The notes: generated from the sequence alone by a model not told the origin. A DNA stretch of 64,000 nucleotides from VFMC01 sp031400715 (GCA_031400715.1 JANNQK010000260.1:17292-81291), one strand, 5' to 3'. Numbered from the stretch's first letter, positions 51,618-60,697 are shown. Numbers and translations: made by a program.

Positions 51618-51661
51618 CTGCCCGATCGTACCCGTGCGGTGCTCGGATACCCTCGATTGCC
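51618..51661. promoter_or_regulatory. divergent leaderless promoters of moaD and the phosphatase
   Basis: TACGAT (minus, 51630-51625) is 7 bases from the moaD ATG, and TACCCT (plus, 51648-51653) is 8 bases from the phosphatase ATG at 51662. The 44-base gap leaves no room for leaders. Confidence 0.5.
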
Positions 51662-52384
51662 ATGGGCCCGGCCGACACCTCCGCCTCCGGACACGCCAGT
51701 GGCGACCAGACGCGCGATGCATCAGCACGGGGCTCGGAGCAGCGGAAGCACGTGTCTCCCGGTCAGCGACCCGACCGGTCGACAGACGATCGATCGACCA
51801 CTCGCCTGCTGGTCGTGCGCCACGGTCGGAGCGAATGGAACGCGTCAGGCCGGTGGCAAGGGCACGCCGATGTGGCACTCGACCGGACCGGCGAGCTACA
51901 GGCGGCCGAGGCGGCAGAGGTGCTCGGGCAGTTCGACGCGATCTGGTCGAGCGACCTGGCGCGGGCTCATCGGACGGCGCAGATCATCGCCGAACTGCTC
52001 GGCATCGGTCCGGTACGCCTCGATCCACGTCTTCGCGAGACCGACGTCGGGCCATGGCAAGGCCTCACCGGCGCCGAGGTGGAGCGGGGCTGGCCGGGCT
52101 TCCTTGCCGATCGACGTCGGCCGGAGGGCTTCGAACCGTACGACCAGGCGGCGGCGCGAGTCGTCGCTGCCCTGCTCGAGATCGCCCATGAGCATCCAGG
52201 TGGCGAGGTGCTCGTCGTGAGCCACGGCGGGGTGATCCGAGCCGCACGGCGCTCGATCGGGTCGGAGATGCCCAGGGTCGCGAACCTGTCCGGCGGATGG
52301 TTCCTGGCTCGAGATCGCCGGCTGTTCCCGGGTGACGCGGTACAGCTGTTGACCGGTGACGACCAGGTGTCCCAGGTGCTGTGA
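51662..52384 (+). CDS. histidine phosphatase (phosphoglycerate mutase-like)
   Basis: A 240-residue histidine phosphatase. The N-terminal 45 residues are charged and probably unstructured. Then LLVVRHGRSEWNASGRWQGHADVALDRTG gives the RHG motif with its catalytic His. SSDLARAHRTAQII, the acid/base segment RLRETDVGPWQG and VVSHGGVIRA (second catalytic His) follow. The substrate is unknown. Stop and next start overlap (GTGA, 52381-52384). Confidence 0.88.
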   Translation: MGPADTSASGHASGDQTRDASARGSEQRKHVSPGQRPDRSTDDRSTTRLLVVRHGRSEWNASGRWQGHADVALDRTGELQAAEAAEVLGQFDAIWSSDLARAHRTAQIIAELLGIGPVRLDPRLRETDVGPWQGLTGAEVERGWPGFLADRRRPEGFEPYDQAAARVVAALLEIAHEHPGGEVLVVSHGGVIRAARRSIGSEMPRVANLSGGWFLARDRRLFPGDAVQLLTGDDQVSQVL

Positions 52385-52965
52385 GCGACGATCAACTCCA
52401 CCTCACCTTCGACGACCAGCCCGACGACGACCAGCCCGACGACCGGCCCGGCCCCACCGACCGACCCTTCCACGTCGAGGTCACCCGCTCGAAGCGACGC
52501 AAGCGATCGGTCGGGGCGCAGCTGGTCGGCGACACGCTCCGAGTGGCGATCCCTTCCTGGATGAGCCGCACCGAGGAGGCGCACTGGGTGGCCGAGATGT
52601 CGCGGCGGTTCGCCCGCAAGATGTCGAGCGACCGCATCGACCTCCGCACGCGAGCGAACAGGCTTGCGAACCGCCACCGCCTCCCGCGGCCCGCCGAGAT
52701 CAGGTGGGCGACCGACATGACCATGCGTTGGGGATCGTGCACCCCCGACACGGGCACGATCCGCATCTCGGACCGCATCGCGACGTACCCCGACTGGGTC
52801 GTCGACTACGTGATCGTGCACGAACTGGCCCATCTGGTGGTCGGCGGACACGGAACCGACTTCTGGGAGCTCGTGGCGCGGTACCCCAAGACCGAACGTG
52901 CGATCGGCTATCTCATCGCCAAGGCCGGCGACGACGGCGCGAGCGACGACGGCGCGAGCGACTGA
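52381..52965 (+). CDS. M48/YgjP-type zinc metallopeptidase (DUF45)
   Basis: A 194-residue protein. After an acidic Asp/Pro N-terminus, the DUF45/YgjP pattern appears: RWGSC (116-120), RIATYPDWVVDYVIVHELAHL with HExxH at 147-151, and a third ligand H157 in GGHGTDFW. These are SprT-like metallopeptidases, often linked to DNA-protein crosslink repair or RNA-modification contexts. It is coupled to the phosphatase. The last residues are an Asp-Asp-Gly-Ala-Ser repeat. Confidence 0.85.
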   Translation: MSDDQLHLTFDDQPDDDQPDDRPGPTDRPFHVEVTRSKRRKRSVGAQLVGDTLRVAIPSWMSRTEEAHWVAEMSRRFARKMSSDRIDLRTRANRLANRHRLPRPAEIRWATDMTMRWGSCTPDTGTIRISDRIATYPDWVVDYVIVHELAHLVVGGHGTDFWELVARYPKTERAIGYLIAKAGDDGASDDGASD

Positions 52966-53025
52966 GGGCACCAGCGGCTGAGGGCACCGGCCACTGAGGG
53001 CACCAGCCACTGAGGGCACCGGCCA
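52962..53025. repeat. 16-bp tandem repeat after the metallopeptidase gene
   Basis: Four units of CTGAGGGCACCGGCCA (two with small changes) fill the gap between two convergent genes. The first unit contains the metallopeptidase stop codon TGA. Confidence 0.9.
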
Positions 53026-53037
53026 CTGGCGAGCAGT

Positions 53038-56000
53038 TCAGACCATGCGGGGAACCGACGGAGCAAAGCTGTTCCGGCCGGGGCGCAACGAGCCGGCCAG
53101 CACCGACACTCCGATGAGCGTCGCGAGCATCACGACGAGCCACCCTGCCAGCGGCGACCGGTCGGCCGGCGTGGTTGCGAGCCACGATGCGGCGGGCTGC
53201 GCCAAGAGACGCACCGTCGTCGTCTGGCCACCGGTCGGGTCGACGCCAGCAGAGGCAGCGACTCCGGCAGCGGACGGCTCGGTCGGCGCGGACGCGGTCG
53301 GGGTCGATGGCCGCAACCCGATGGACAGGTTGACGTCGGTTCCCTCGGCGAGTTCGAACTCGCGGGACCGACCGAACACGTCGGGTGCCACGAGGCCGGT
53401 GGGCAGGTTCGACACGAGCAGGCGGTACGGCACTCCGGCCCAGCCGTCGAGGCTGAATCCACCGTCGGCATCGGTCGTGTCCGATCCGACCACCACGTCA
53501 TCGGCGTCGATCAGTCTGACCGTCACCCCGGCGATCCGAGTCTCTGCGGCACCGACGACTCCGTCGGCGTCGAGGTCTGCCCACACCACATCGTCGACGA
53601 CGACGGCCGATTGCGACGCCGACGCCCCGGTGCCCTGTCCCTCGTCGGTCGATCCGACCGCCGCGCCGAACGTGCTGGGCACGAGCTCGACACGAGGCAC
53701 GACACGCTGTGCCAGATCGATCGGACGAGCGGCGCTCGGCGACTCGAGCTCGCCGGTCTCTCCGGACACCATCAGCCCGACCGGAGGCGAGATCGACGCC
53801 CAGCAGGCGGTGCCATCGACGTCGAGCGACCACGTGCCATCGGCTGCCACGACCGTCGACACCGGGCCGCCGTACGTGTCGTCCGACGTCCCCCACGCGC
53901 CATCGGCACCTGACTCGATCGAGCAGACCATGGTGATCACGGCGCCCGCTGCACCGGAACCGGTGGCTGTCGGATCCGGAGCCGGAACGGTGGTGGTCGG
54001 CAGAGTGGTCGCAGGAACGGTGGTCGCGATGTCCAACGTCGGAGATGGGGCGATGGGCGCGGTCCCCTCGGCAGCCGAGCTCACCGTGGTGCCTGGCACC
54101 ATCGGTTCGGCGACCGCGACGTCGTCACCAGGCACACCCGGTTCGGCCGCCGACATGGAGACGACCGACACCTCTCCCCGCACTCGGCCCCCAGCCGCCG
54201 CTGCTTCGGCCGTGGGAACGGCGCTGGCCATCGCACCGGCAACCGCCACGAGCGCCGCTGCACGCAGGCCCATTCGTCGGGGCAACGCCGCGTGGTCGTC
54301 GAGCACCACCACAGGGCGACCTCCGGCGACGGACGGGTCGACGACCCCTGCACCGAGCAGTTCGAGAGCAGGCTGGACCATGCAGTACTCCGTGAGCGCG
54401 TCGGCCACGTACGAGTCGAGCCTGCCGAACTCGACACCGAATCGGCGCTCGCCGCTGAAGTCGATGCGGACGTTGCGGACGACCACCGGCACCGTGGCGG
54501 AGATCACGCCGCTGGCCGTCGGCACCACGACCTCGAGTCGCTGTTCGCTCCCGATCGGAAGATCCATCTCGCCCAGAACGCCCGCGCCGAGCGGGGTGAG
54601 GTCGACGACGAGCGCGGCACGGTCGGCGAAGGTGCTGGGAAGCGTCGAGGCGATACGGGTCGCGCGGCGTGTCTGCGCCCGACGGGCGAGGATGCGCAAG
54701 GCATCGAGGCCCCCGCCGAGAGACCACAGTGCGCAGACGAGCACCGCCGCCGTCTGGTTCACCGGCATCGCCGCGAGCGTGTGGGTCACCCGGTCGCTCA
54801 CGGCGCGCATCCCGATCACCACGCTGATCGCGGCGACGGCGCCCGCCGAGGCCACGCCGTGGTGCAGTCCGAATGCACTCCCCAACACGTTCTCGGCCGG
54901 GTCGGGGCGTCCGTCGACGGCAGCGACTCCTCGCCACGAGGCGCCCAGCATGCGCATCGACCACCGGACGCGGTCGCCGGGGCGAAGCTCGCGGCCCGAC
55001 AGGAGCCAGAGCGCCGCCGCCGCCAGCACGAACCACGGCGCCCAGAGGACGGCGAAACCGAGCGGGTCGGCCTCGAACGGCAGGCGTCCCGACAGCAGCG
55101 CGCCCAGGAGGATGCCGATGATGATCCCGCGGCGAACGCCTGCCAGCGGTCGAACGGCCTGAGCCGTCAACGACAACCGCTGCGAGAACGACAGCCGATT
55201 GACCCGCCAAGCGCCGTGATCGCCGAGCAGCAGATGGCGGGCCGCGCTCGCCTCGCAGGCGCGTACGTCCTCCACGTCCATCGGCGACACGATCGGTGCC
55301 GCAGCGACCACCGGTCGTCCACCGGGGGCAGCGATCTGCCAGCCCGCGGCGAACAGCGCCGAGGTCAGGTCGGCCTGAACCATCTGAGGAGACGAGCCGA
55401 CGAGCGGAATCGATCGGACGGCGGCGGTGCGCAGCAGCGCTCCCGTGCCGGTGAAGGCGGCCAGACCACGTGTGCCCAACGCCGGCATGAGCGCCCGCCG
55501 TTCGAACTGCTTGTCGTGCCGTCCGGGCGCTCCGTGCTCGGCAGACTCGCCGTCGGTGGCCTCGACCGGGCCCTGGACCACGGCGATGCTCGGTTCGTCG
55601 AACCAGGGCAGCAGCGAACGCAGCGCCGAGGGGTGGGGAACATCACCCGCTTCGAGCAGGAAGATCGCCCCGGCGTTCGCCGTGCGGGCTGCGATCGCCA
55701 GCCCGTCGATGTCGTCGGGATCGGTGGCCACGTAGCGCGTTCCGTGTTCCACCGCCAAGGACGCAACCTCTGGTCGAGCATGGACATCGACGATGAGCAC
55801 CGGGGCGATGGGACGGCATGCGACGAGGGTGGCCCGAAGGACCGACACCCGTTGGCCGGTGACGCGGACCACGATCACGGTGTCGAGTGGTTCGGGGGCC
55901 GATCCCGACACGGCATGGGTGTCCGACGGCAACGGGGCAGCCGTCTCGGGAGAGCGCCACAGCGCCCAGCTGGTGACCGCCACTGCGACCACGCCGACGG

Positions 56001-56142
56001 CTTCGACCAGCAGTGTCGGGGTTCCGGCCCACCACGGGGCACCGGCCAGCGTGCTGGTGGTTCGCCAACCGAGGTACACGAGGCCGAACAACACCGCCAG
56101 CACGGCGGTCGCCCTGCCGAAGATCGTGTCGCCTGTCCTCAT
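53038..56142 (-). CDS. pseudo-GT2/PilZ/SdrD-like giant membrane protein
   Basis: A 1034-residue protein. Two transmembrane helices lie at about 10-60. A GT2/BcsA-like domain (about 88-315) has eroded catalytic sites: VDVHARP, LLEAGDVPHP, FTGTGALLRT, and SAARH in place of QxxRW. Further membrane helices run from about 335-480. A PilZ domain (about 485-590) keeps RxxxR (R492, R496) and D514-L-T-x-x-G519, with Thr for Ser. A transmembrane helix at about 625-645 leads to an extracellular Thr/Pro region and a SdrD-B-like domain (VWADLDADGVVGAAETRIAGVTVRLID). The last helix is at about 1005-1025. It resembles a cellulose-synthase-type c-di-GMP receptor turned into a non-catalytic surface protein. 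Confidence 0.65.
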   Translation of the reverse strand: MRTGDTIFGRATAVLAVLFGLVYLGWRTTSTLAGAPWWAGTPTLLVEAVGVVAVAVTSWALWRSPETAAPLPSDTHAVSGSAPEPLDTVIVVRVTGQRVSVLRATLVACRPIAPVLIVDVHARPEVASLAVEHGTRYVATDPDDIDGLAIAARTANAGAIFLLEAGDVPHPSALRSLLPWFDEPSIAVVQGPVEATDGESAEHGAPGRHDKQFERRALMPALGTRGLAAFTGTGALLRTAAVRSIPLVGSSPQMVQADLTSALFAAGWQIAAPGGRPVVAAAPIVSPMDVEDVRACEASAARHLLLGDHGAWRVNRLSFSQRLSLTAQAVRPLAGVRRGIIIGILLGALLSGRLPFEADPLGFAVLWAPWFVLAAAALWLLSGRELRPGDRVRWSMRMLGASWRGVAAVDGRPDPAENVLGSAFGLHHGVASAGAVAAISVVIGMRAVSDRVTHTLAAMPVNQTAAVLVCALWSLGGGLDALRILARRAQTRRATRIASTLPSTFADRAALVVDLTPLGAGVLGEMDLPIGSEQRLEVVVPTASGVISATVPVVVRNVRIDFSGERRFGVEFGRLDSYVADALTEYCMVQPALELLGAGVVDPSVAGGRPVVVLDDHAALPRRMGLRAAALVAVAGAMASAVPTAEAAAAGGRVRGEVSVVSMSAAEPGVPGDDVAVAEPMVPGTTVSSAAEGTAPIAPSPTLDIATTVPATTLPTTTVPAPDPTATGSGAAGAVITMVCSIESGADGAWGTSDDTYGGPVSTVVAADGTWSLDVDGTACWASISPPVGLMVSGETGELESPSAARPIDLAQRVVPRVELVPSTFGAAVGSTDEGQGTGASASQSAVVVDDVVWADLDADGVVGAAETRIAGVTVRLIDADDVVVGSDTTDADGGFSLDGWAGVPYRLLVSNLPTGLVAPDVFGRSREFELAEGTDVNLSIGLRPSTPTASAPTEPSAAGVAASAGVDPTGGQTTTVRLLAQPAASWLATTPADRSPLAGWLVVMLATLIGVSVLAGSLRPGRNSFAPSVPRMV

Positions 56143-56254
56143 CCAACTGCCGCCTGTGACGCCCTCGGGTGCACCCGCCCACCGGGTACCTCAAGGATTC
56201 GGCACTCCCAGCGCGTGACTTGAGCGGTTGTTGCCGCTGTCCGGAGGCGATGAG

Positions 56255-56314
56255 GCCGAAGACGCGGCCGAAGACGCGGGCGAAGATGGGGCCGAAGACG
56301 AGGCCGAAGCCGGT
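56255..56314. repeat. 12-bp tandem repeat in the divergent gap before the cyclophilin gene
   Basis: Five units of GCCGAAGACGCG with changes, in the 229-base divergent region between the PilZ fusion and the cyclophilin gene. Apart from this repeat and the TAACCT box at 56357-56362, nothing else is recognisable in that gap. Confidence 0.8.
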
Positions 56315-56371
56315 GCCTCCTGCCTGGTCTGCAGGGGGACGGTGCGTCTCCGCCGCTAACCTGCTGAACTC

Positions 56372-57256
56372 GTGGGTACCGCAAAGCGTGAACGTCAGAA
56401 GGCCAACCGTCAGGCTCGTCTCGAGCAGCTGGCCAAGGAAGCTCGACACGACAAGACCAAGAAGCGCGGTCTCACGATCGGCGTGGTCGTCGTCGGCGGC
56501 CTGGTGCTGCTGTTCGGCCTGGCCCGGCTCTTCGGGAGCGACGACCAGGTCACCGCCACCACGACGACGGTTGCCGCCACCATCGCGCCCTCCGATACCG
56601 CCGATCTGCCCTCCGATACCGCCGATCTGCCCAGCACGACAGCGGCGACGACGACCACGCTCGCCTTTGCCTACGGTGACACGCCGTGCCCCGAGGCCGA
56701 CGGTTCGAGCAAGCTCCCCGACTCCTTCGACGGTCCGCCCGCCGAGTGCATCGACCCCACCAAGACCTACACGGCCGAGGTGACCACCAACAAGGGCTCG
56801 TTCACGATCGAACTGAACACCGAGGGCGCCCCCGGCAACGTGAACAACTTCGTCACGCTCGCCCGCTACGGCTACTACGACGGCACCGGTTGCCACCGCA
56901 TCATCGCCGACTTCGTCGTGCAGTGCGGCAGGCCGGACAACGACGACGTCGAGGCCGCCGAGTCTGCCCCGGGCTACACCGTCGTCGACGAGTTGCCAGG
57001 CTCGGGCGAGTACGCCGAAGGCGTGGTCGCGATGGCGAACACGGGGTCCCCGAACACCGGCGGCGGCCAGTGGTTCATCATCACCGGCGACGGCGGAGCA
57101 GCGCTGCCTCCGCAGTACACCGTGCTCGGCACAGTGACCAAGGGTCTCACCACCACCGTGCAGGCGCTCGAGAACCTCGCCGACCCCACCGCAGAGAACG
57201 GCGTCCCGCCGCTGGCGCCGGTGACGATCACCTCCGTCACGATCACCGAGAGCTAG
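56372..57256 (+). CDS. membrane-anchored peptidyl-prolyl cis-trans isomerase (cyclophilin)
   Basis: A 294-residue protein from GTG 56372. A basic N-terminus (KRERQKANRQARLEQLAKEA) precedes a transmembrane helix (about 34-53), then a Thr-rich linker and a cyclophilin domain from about residue 130. That domain has GSFTIELNTEGAPGNVNNFVTLARYGYYDGTGCHRII, GVVAMANTGSPNTGGGQWFIITGDGG and YTVLGTVTKG. It should assist folding at the outer face of the membrane. TAACCT lies 9 bases before the start. Confidence 0.9.
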   Translation: MGTAKRERQKANRQARLEQLAKEARHDKTKKRGLTIGVVVVGGLVLLFGLARLFGSDDQVTATTTTVAATIAPSDTADLPSDTADLPSTTAATTTTLAFAYGDTPCPEADGSSKLPDSFDGPPAECIDPTKTYTAEVTTNKGSFTIELNTEGAPGNVNNFVTLARYGYYDGTGCHRIIADFVVQCGRPDNDDVEAAESAPGYTVVDELPGSGEYAEGVVAMANTGSPNTGGGQWFIITGDGGAALPPQYTVLGTVTKGLTTTVQALENLADPTAENGVPPLAPVTITSVTITES

Positions 57257-57300
57257 GCAGCCAGCTCCTTCGGCTCATCCGGGTCATCCGGCGCTGCTGC

Positions 57301-57957
57301 TCACGGCAGGTCGCCGTGCAGGTCCACGTCGCCGATCGTCTCCCAGGTCCCGCTCTCCCCGATCCCTCCCCGGCGGACGAGCGCCGCACCGGTGGGCATG
57401 CACGCAACGGGAGTGTTGGCCATCGCGAGCGTGCGGTGCAGGCGCTCGGCCGACCATTGCTCGAGCCCGGTGACGACGGCCATGCCTGTCAGCAACCCGA
57501 GGCCCAGCGTGAACGCTCCACCACGAGGATCGACCATCGGGTCGCACAGGCCGGACGCACTCGGGCCCGCTCCCACCACGAGGCCACCGGCGGCGAGCAC
57601 CTCGACGATCGCCGCCCAGACGAGGGTGTCCTTCATCACGGAGCGAAGATGCAGCGGCTGATCACCCACCAGGTACACGGCCCGCGCCGACCGAACAGCC
57701 TCCGCCGTGGCCGGCTCCATCGCCTCACCGCGTCGCATCACCATCAGCGCCTCGACATCGAGCCCGTGCACCGGGAGGCGCTGCGACCACGCCAGCGCGC
57801 TCGTGACGAGCCGATCCGGGTGTTCGAACGCGTCGGCGGTGGGCAGCACCACCACCCGCCCACCCGTCGGGCCGAGCACCTGGGTGAGCAACCGCGCGTC
57901 GAGGTCGTCGTTGGCGGTGAAGGGTCCGCCTCCCTGCAATGCGATGGTGCCGCTCAT
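57301..57957 (-). CDS. S51/cyanophycinase-like (class I glutamine amidotransferase fold) hydrolase
   Basis: A 218-residue protein from ATG 57957 (TACGCT 6 bases upstream). MSGTIALQGGGPFTANDDLD and VVVLPTADAFEHPDRL are typical of the peptidase E/cyanophycinase family. The nucleophile elbow reads VVGAGPSASGLCDPM, with Ser where the family has its catalytic Ser. VYLVGDQPLHL precedes it. The substrate is unknown. The longer frame to 58152 runs through a 12-bp tandem repeat and is rejected. Confidence 0.75.
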   Translation of the reverse strand: MSGTIALQGGGPFTANDDLDARLLTQVLGPTGGRVVVLPTADAFEHPDRLVTSALAWSQRLPVHGLDVEALMVMRRGEAMEPATAEAVRSARAVYLVGDQPLHLRSVMKDTLVWAAIVEVLAAGGLVVGAGPSASGLCDPMVDPRGGAFTLGLGLLTGMAVVTGLEQWSAERLHRTLAMANTPVACMPTGAALVRRGGIGESGTWETIGDVDLHGDLP

Positions 57958-57991
57958 GCCCTGAGCGTACGCGTTGGCGCCCGACCTACCA

Positions 57992-58050
57992 GGACGTTCG
58001 GCAGCACGTTCGGCAGGACGTTCGGCAGGACGTTCGGCAGGAGGTTCGAG
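57992..58050. repeat. 12-bp tandem repeat upstream of the S51-like gene
   Basis: Just over four units of GGACGTTCGGCA between the S51-like hydrolase and the tyrosine phosphatase gene. Confidence 0.9.
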
Positions 58051-58102
58051 CAGGACGAGAAGGGATCGATCGAGGGGATCGATCGATGCGGGCCACGCCG
58101 TC

Positions 58103-58879
58103 TCAGGGACCGGTGAGCAACGATGCGGCCAACGACTCGATCGAGGCCGCACTCACGCCGATCGAGCGCACGTAGGCCTCGATCGAACCGTGTGAAACCT
58201 CGACCTCGTCGAGCACCTCGCCCATCGACTCCGGGAGCGCGGCGAGGAACATCGAGGGCGTCTCGGCCATCTTGGCCGCCATCTCGGGATACTCCCTGAG
58301 GGTCCAGGCTCGCATCCGCTCCATGCCATCAGCCGTGAGGGCGTAGTCAGCGAGCACCACCGAGCGAGGCACGCCGAGCGCGCTCAACAGCAGCGCGGAG
58401 AGCACACCCGTGCGGTCCTTGCCTGCAGCGCAGTGGAACACCGCAGGGAGGGCTCCCGGCGCCGCCAGATCGGTGATCGCCTGCCCCAGCACCCGCGAGC
58501 CGACCCGCAACATGTCGCGGTACGCCCAGGTGAGGAACTCGTGGGCGCTCTTGTGGACGTGTTCCTCCAACGCCCAGGTGGCGTCGATCACCGGGCGATG
58601 CGTGAACGTCACCTCGATCGTCTGGTGCGGGAACGTGCCGCGCTCGATGAGCTCCTCGTGGGTACGCAGGTCGATCACCGTGTTGAGACCGAGGTCGCGC
58701 ACCACCTCGATGTCGGTTGCGGTCAGTCGGTAGAGCCCATCGGCCCGGTACAGCTGCCGCCAACGCGTGACGAGACCGTCGCGGGCCGGATACCCGCCGA
58801 GATCGCGGAAGTTGTGGACGGCGTCGAGCTGGACGAGGCGCCTGGGGTCGACGAGGGGATCGACAAGGCCGGATTCCAT
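58103..58879 (-). CDS. protein-tyrosine/lipid phosphatase (PtpB-like)
   Basis: A 258-residue phosphatase from ATG 58879, where TACGGT lies 7 bases upstream. The CX5R loop HCAAGKDRTG holds C150 and R156, and NFRDLGGYPARDGLVTRWRQLYRADGL is the conserved N-terminal block of the PtpB/LipA-type group. The Lys-Asp in the loop is common in enzymes that accept both phosphotyrosine and phosphoinositides. The target is unknown. Confidence 0.85.
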   Translation of the reverse strand: MESGLVDPLVDPRRLVQLDAVHNFRDLGGYPARDGLVTRWRQLYRADGLYRLTATDIEVVRDLGLNTVIDLRTHEELIERGTFPHQTIEVTFTHRPVIDATWALEEHVHKSAHEFLTWAYRDMLRVGSRVLGQAITDLAAPGALPAVFHCAAGKDRTGVLSALLLSALGVPRSVVLADYALTADGMERMRAWTLREYPEMAAKMAETPSMFLAALPESMGEVLDEVEVSHGSIEAYVRSIGVSAASIESLAASLLTGP

Positions 58880-59019
58880 GGCCGGAACCGTACAGAGGTC
58901 TTCGTCTGCAACCACCTGGCCGGCCGGCTCACCCGGAGGTTGCGGGGGTGATCTCCGCCACGCCGCGCCCGCACAGTGGCCAGTCGCTCACACCGACGGT
59001 CGCTCACACCGACGGGCGC

Positions 59020-59622
59020 TCACTCGAGACCGAACGGGCCGTCCTCGAAGTGTTCGAGTTGGGTGAGCGCGTGTCGCCACACCTCCGGCAGCGCTGGTTC
59101 CACATGGGGACCGTTGCGGGCGATCACCCGGTCGCGGGTGATGCCGTGCTCACGCCACGTCGTTCCACCCTCGGCCAGGTTCAGCAGCATCGGCGCCATC
59201 CGATCGATCGCCATCACATAGCGGGCCTCGGCGGTGTCGCCGCGTTCGTACTCGTCCCACAGCTCGCGCAGGTACGCGCCGGCAGCCTGCGGAAGGAGAC
59301 CGAAGATCCGGTCTGCGGCCGCCTGCTCGCGTGCCTGCTTGGACTCCAGCTCGGCGCCCTGGTCGTAGGCGAACGTGTCGCCGGCGTCGATCTCGACGAT
59401 GTCGTGGGTGAGTGCCATCGCGACTGCCCGACCGATGTCGACGGGCTCGGTCGCATGACCGGCGAACACGAGCGCCGCCATTCCGAGGTGCCACGAGTGC
59501 TCGGCCGTGTTCTCTCGACGGCTGCCATCGGCGAGATGGTTGCGACGTTCGACACCTTTCAGGCGGTCGAGCTCCATGAAGAAGACGAGCGTCTGTGCGA
59601 CGTCGTCCGAAGGCATGCTCAT
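59020..59622 (-). CDS. HD-domain hydrolase (YfbR/HDDC2-like 5'-nucleotidase)
   Basis: A 200-residue protein. The HD metal site is visible as ENTAEHSWHLGMAALVF (His), then LTHDIVEIDAGDTFAYD (His-Asp and a third Asp). This matches the YfbR/HDDC2 5'-deoxynucleotidase group. ATG 59622 (MSMPSDDVAQ) is preferred over the longer frame to 59661. No neighbouring gene specifies its substrate. Confidence 0.82.
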   Translation of the reverse strand: MSMPSDDVAQTLVFFMELDRLKGVERRNHLADGSRRENTAEHSWHLGMAALVFAGHATEPVDIGRAVAMALTHDIVEIDAGDTFAYDQGAELESKQAREQAAADRIFGLLPQAAGAYLRELWDEYERGDTAEARYVMAIDRMAPMLLNLAEGGTTWREHGITRDRVIARNGPHVEPALPEVWRHALTQLEHFEDGPFGLE

Positions 59623-59699
59623 CCGCACAGCCTGCCACCATCGATGGGTCCGAGGGCCCATCGCGTTCGAGGGCTTGGGTGAAGTTACCCACGAGTAGC

Positions 59700-59714
59700 T
59701 AAGGTCGTGGCATG
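59700..59714 (+). promoter_or_regulatory. -10 box of leaderless promoter
   Basis: TAAGGT at 59700-59705 ends 6 bases before ATG 59712 of the 3-hydroxyacyl-CoA dehydrogenase. Confidence 0.45.
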
Positions 59715-60563
59715 GCTGAGATCAAGCGAGTTGGCGTCCTCGGGTCGGGCATCATGGGCTCGGGGTTGGCGGAGGTCATGGCTCGTGCGGGCTACGACGT
59801 CATCGTGCGTTCACGGTCGCAGGCCAGCGCCGACGCGATGGTGGCCTCGATCGACAAGGGGCTCACCAAGGCCATCGAGCGCGGCAAGGCCACCGAGGAG
59901 GAGAAGGCAACGATCCTCGGCCGGATCACCGCGACCGATCACCTCGGCCGCGTCGCAGACTGCGACCTCGTGATCGAGTCGGTCGTGGAGGACCTGGCGG
60001 TCAAGAAGGCGCTGTTCGCCGAACTGGAAGAGATCGTGAAACCAGAGGGCATCCTTGCCACGAACACCTCCACGCTGCCGGTCGTCGACCTGGCGATGGT
60101 GACCAAGCGTCCCGAGTTGGTCTGCGGCATCCACTTCTTCAACCCTGCCCCCGCGATGAAGCTCGTCGAGGTGATCCGTCCGATCACCGCCAGCGACGAC
60201 ACGATCGCCACGGCGATGGCCTTCGCCACGTCGTGTGGCAAGGACGCCGTCGAGGTGAAAGATCGCGCCGGCTTCGTCGTGAACGCGCTGCTGTTCCCCT
60301 ACCTCAACAACGCCGTGCGGATGTGGGAGATGGGCACCGCCTCGATGGAGTCGATCGACACCGCGATGAAGGGCGGCTGCAACTTCCCGATGGGTCCGTT
60401 CGCGCTGCTCGACCTCGTCGGACTCGACACGTCGCTGGCGATCCTCGACGCCCTGTACGCCGAGTTCCGCGACCCGAACTACGCGGCCGTGTCGACCCTG
60501 CGGCGCATGGTCACCGCCGGCCACCTCGGCCGCAAGACCAAGCACGGCTTCTACACCTACTGA
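59712..60563 (+). CDS. 3-hydroxybutyryl-CoA dehydrogenase
   Basis: A 283-residue NAD-dependent enzyme for reversible oxidation of short-chain 3-hydroxyacyl-CoA. The NAD loop is GVLGSGIMGSGLAEV. ATNTSTLPV, GIHFFNPAPAMKLVEVI (catalytic His) and VKDRAGFVVNALLFPYLNNAVRM are the family landmarks, followed by the C-terminal GPFALLDLVGLD domain. The length is typical for the FadB2/Hbd group. Confidence 0.92.
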   Translation: MAEIKRVGVLGSGIMGSGLAEVMARAGYDVIVRSRSQASADAMVASIDKGLTKAIERGKATEEEKATILGRITATDHLGRVADCDLVIESVVEDLAVKKALFAELEEIVKPEGILATNTSTLPVVDLAMVTKRPELVCGIHFFNPAPAMKLVEVIRPITASDDTIATAMAFATSCGKDAVEVKDRAGFVVNALLFPYLNNAVRMWEMGTASMESIDTAMKGGCNFPMGPFALLDLVGLDTSLAILDALYAEFRDPNYAAVSTLRRMVTAGHLGRKTKHGFYTY

Positions 60564-60567
60564 GCCT

Positions 60568-60632
60568 CCTGCACCCGAGACCTGCACCCGAGACCTGCAA
60601 GCGAGACCTGCAAGCGAGGCCTGCAACCGGGG
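60568..60632. repeat. 13-bp tandem repeat, five copies, intergenic
   Basis: Five units of CCTGCACCCGAGA, progressively diverged, start 5 bases after the dehydrogenase stop codon. Confidence 0.9.
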
Positions 60633-60697
60633 CCGGCCCGACGCCCGTGCGGATGATCGGGTCGCTCGATGGTGGACGCGTCTGGTCTGATGTGGTC

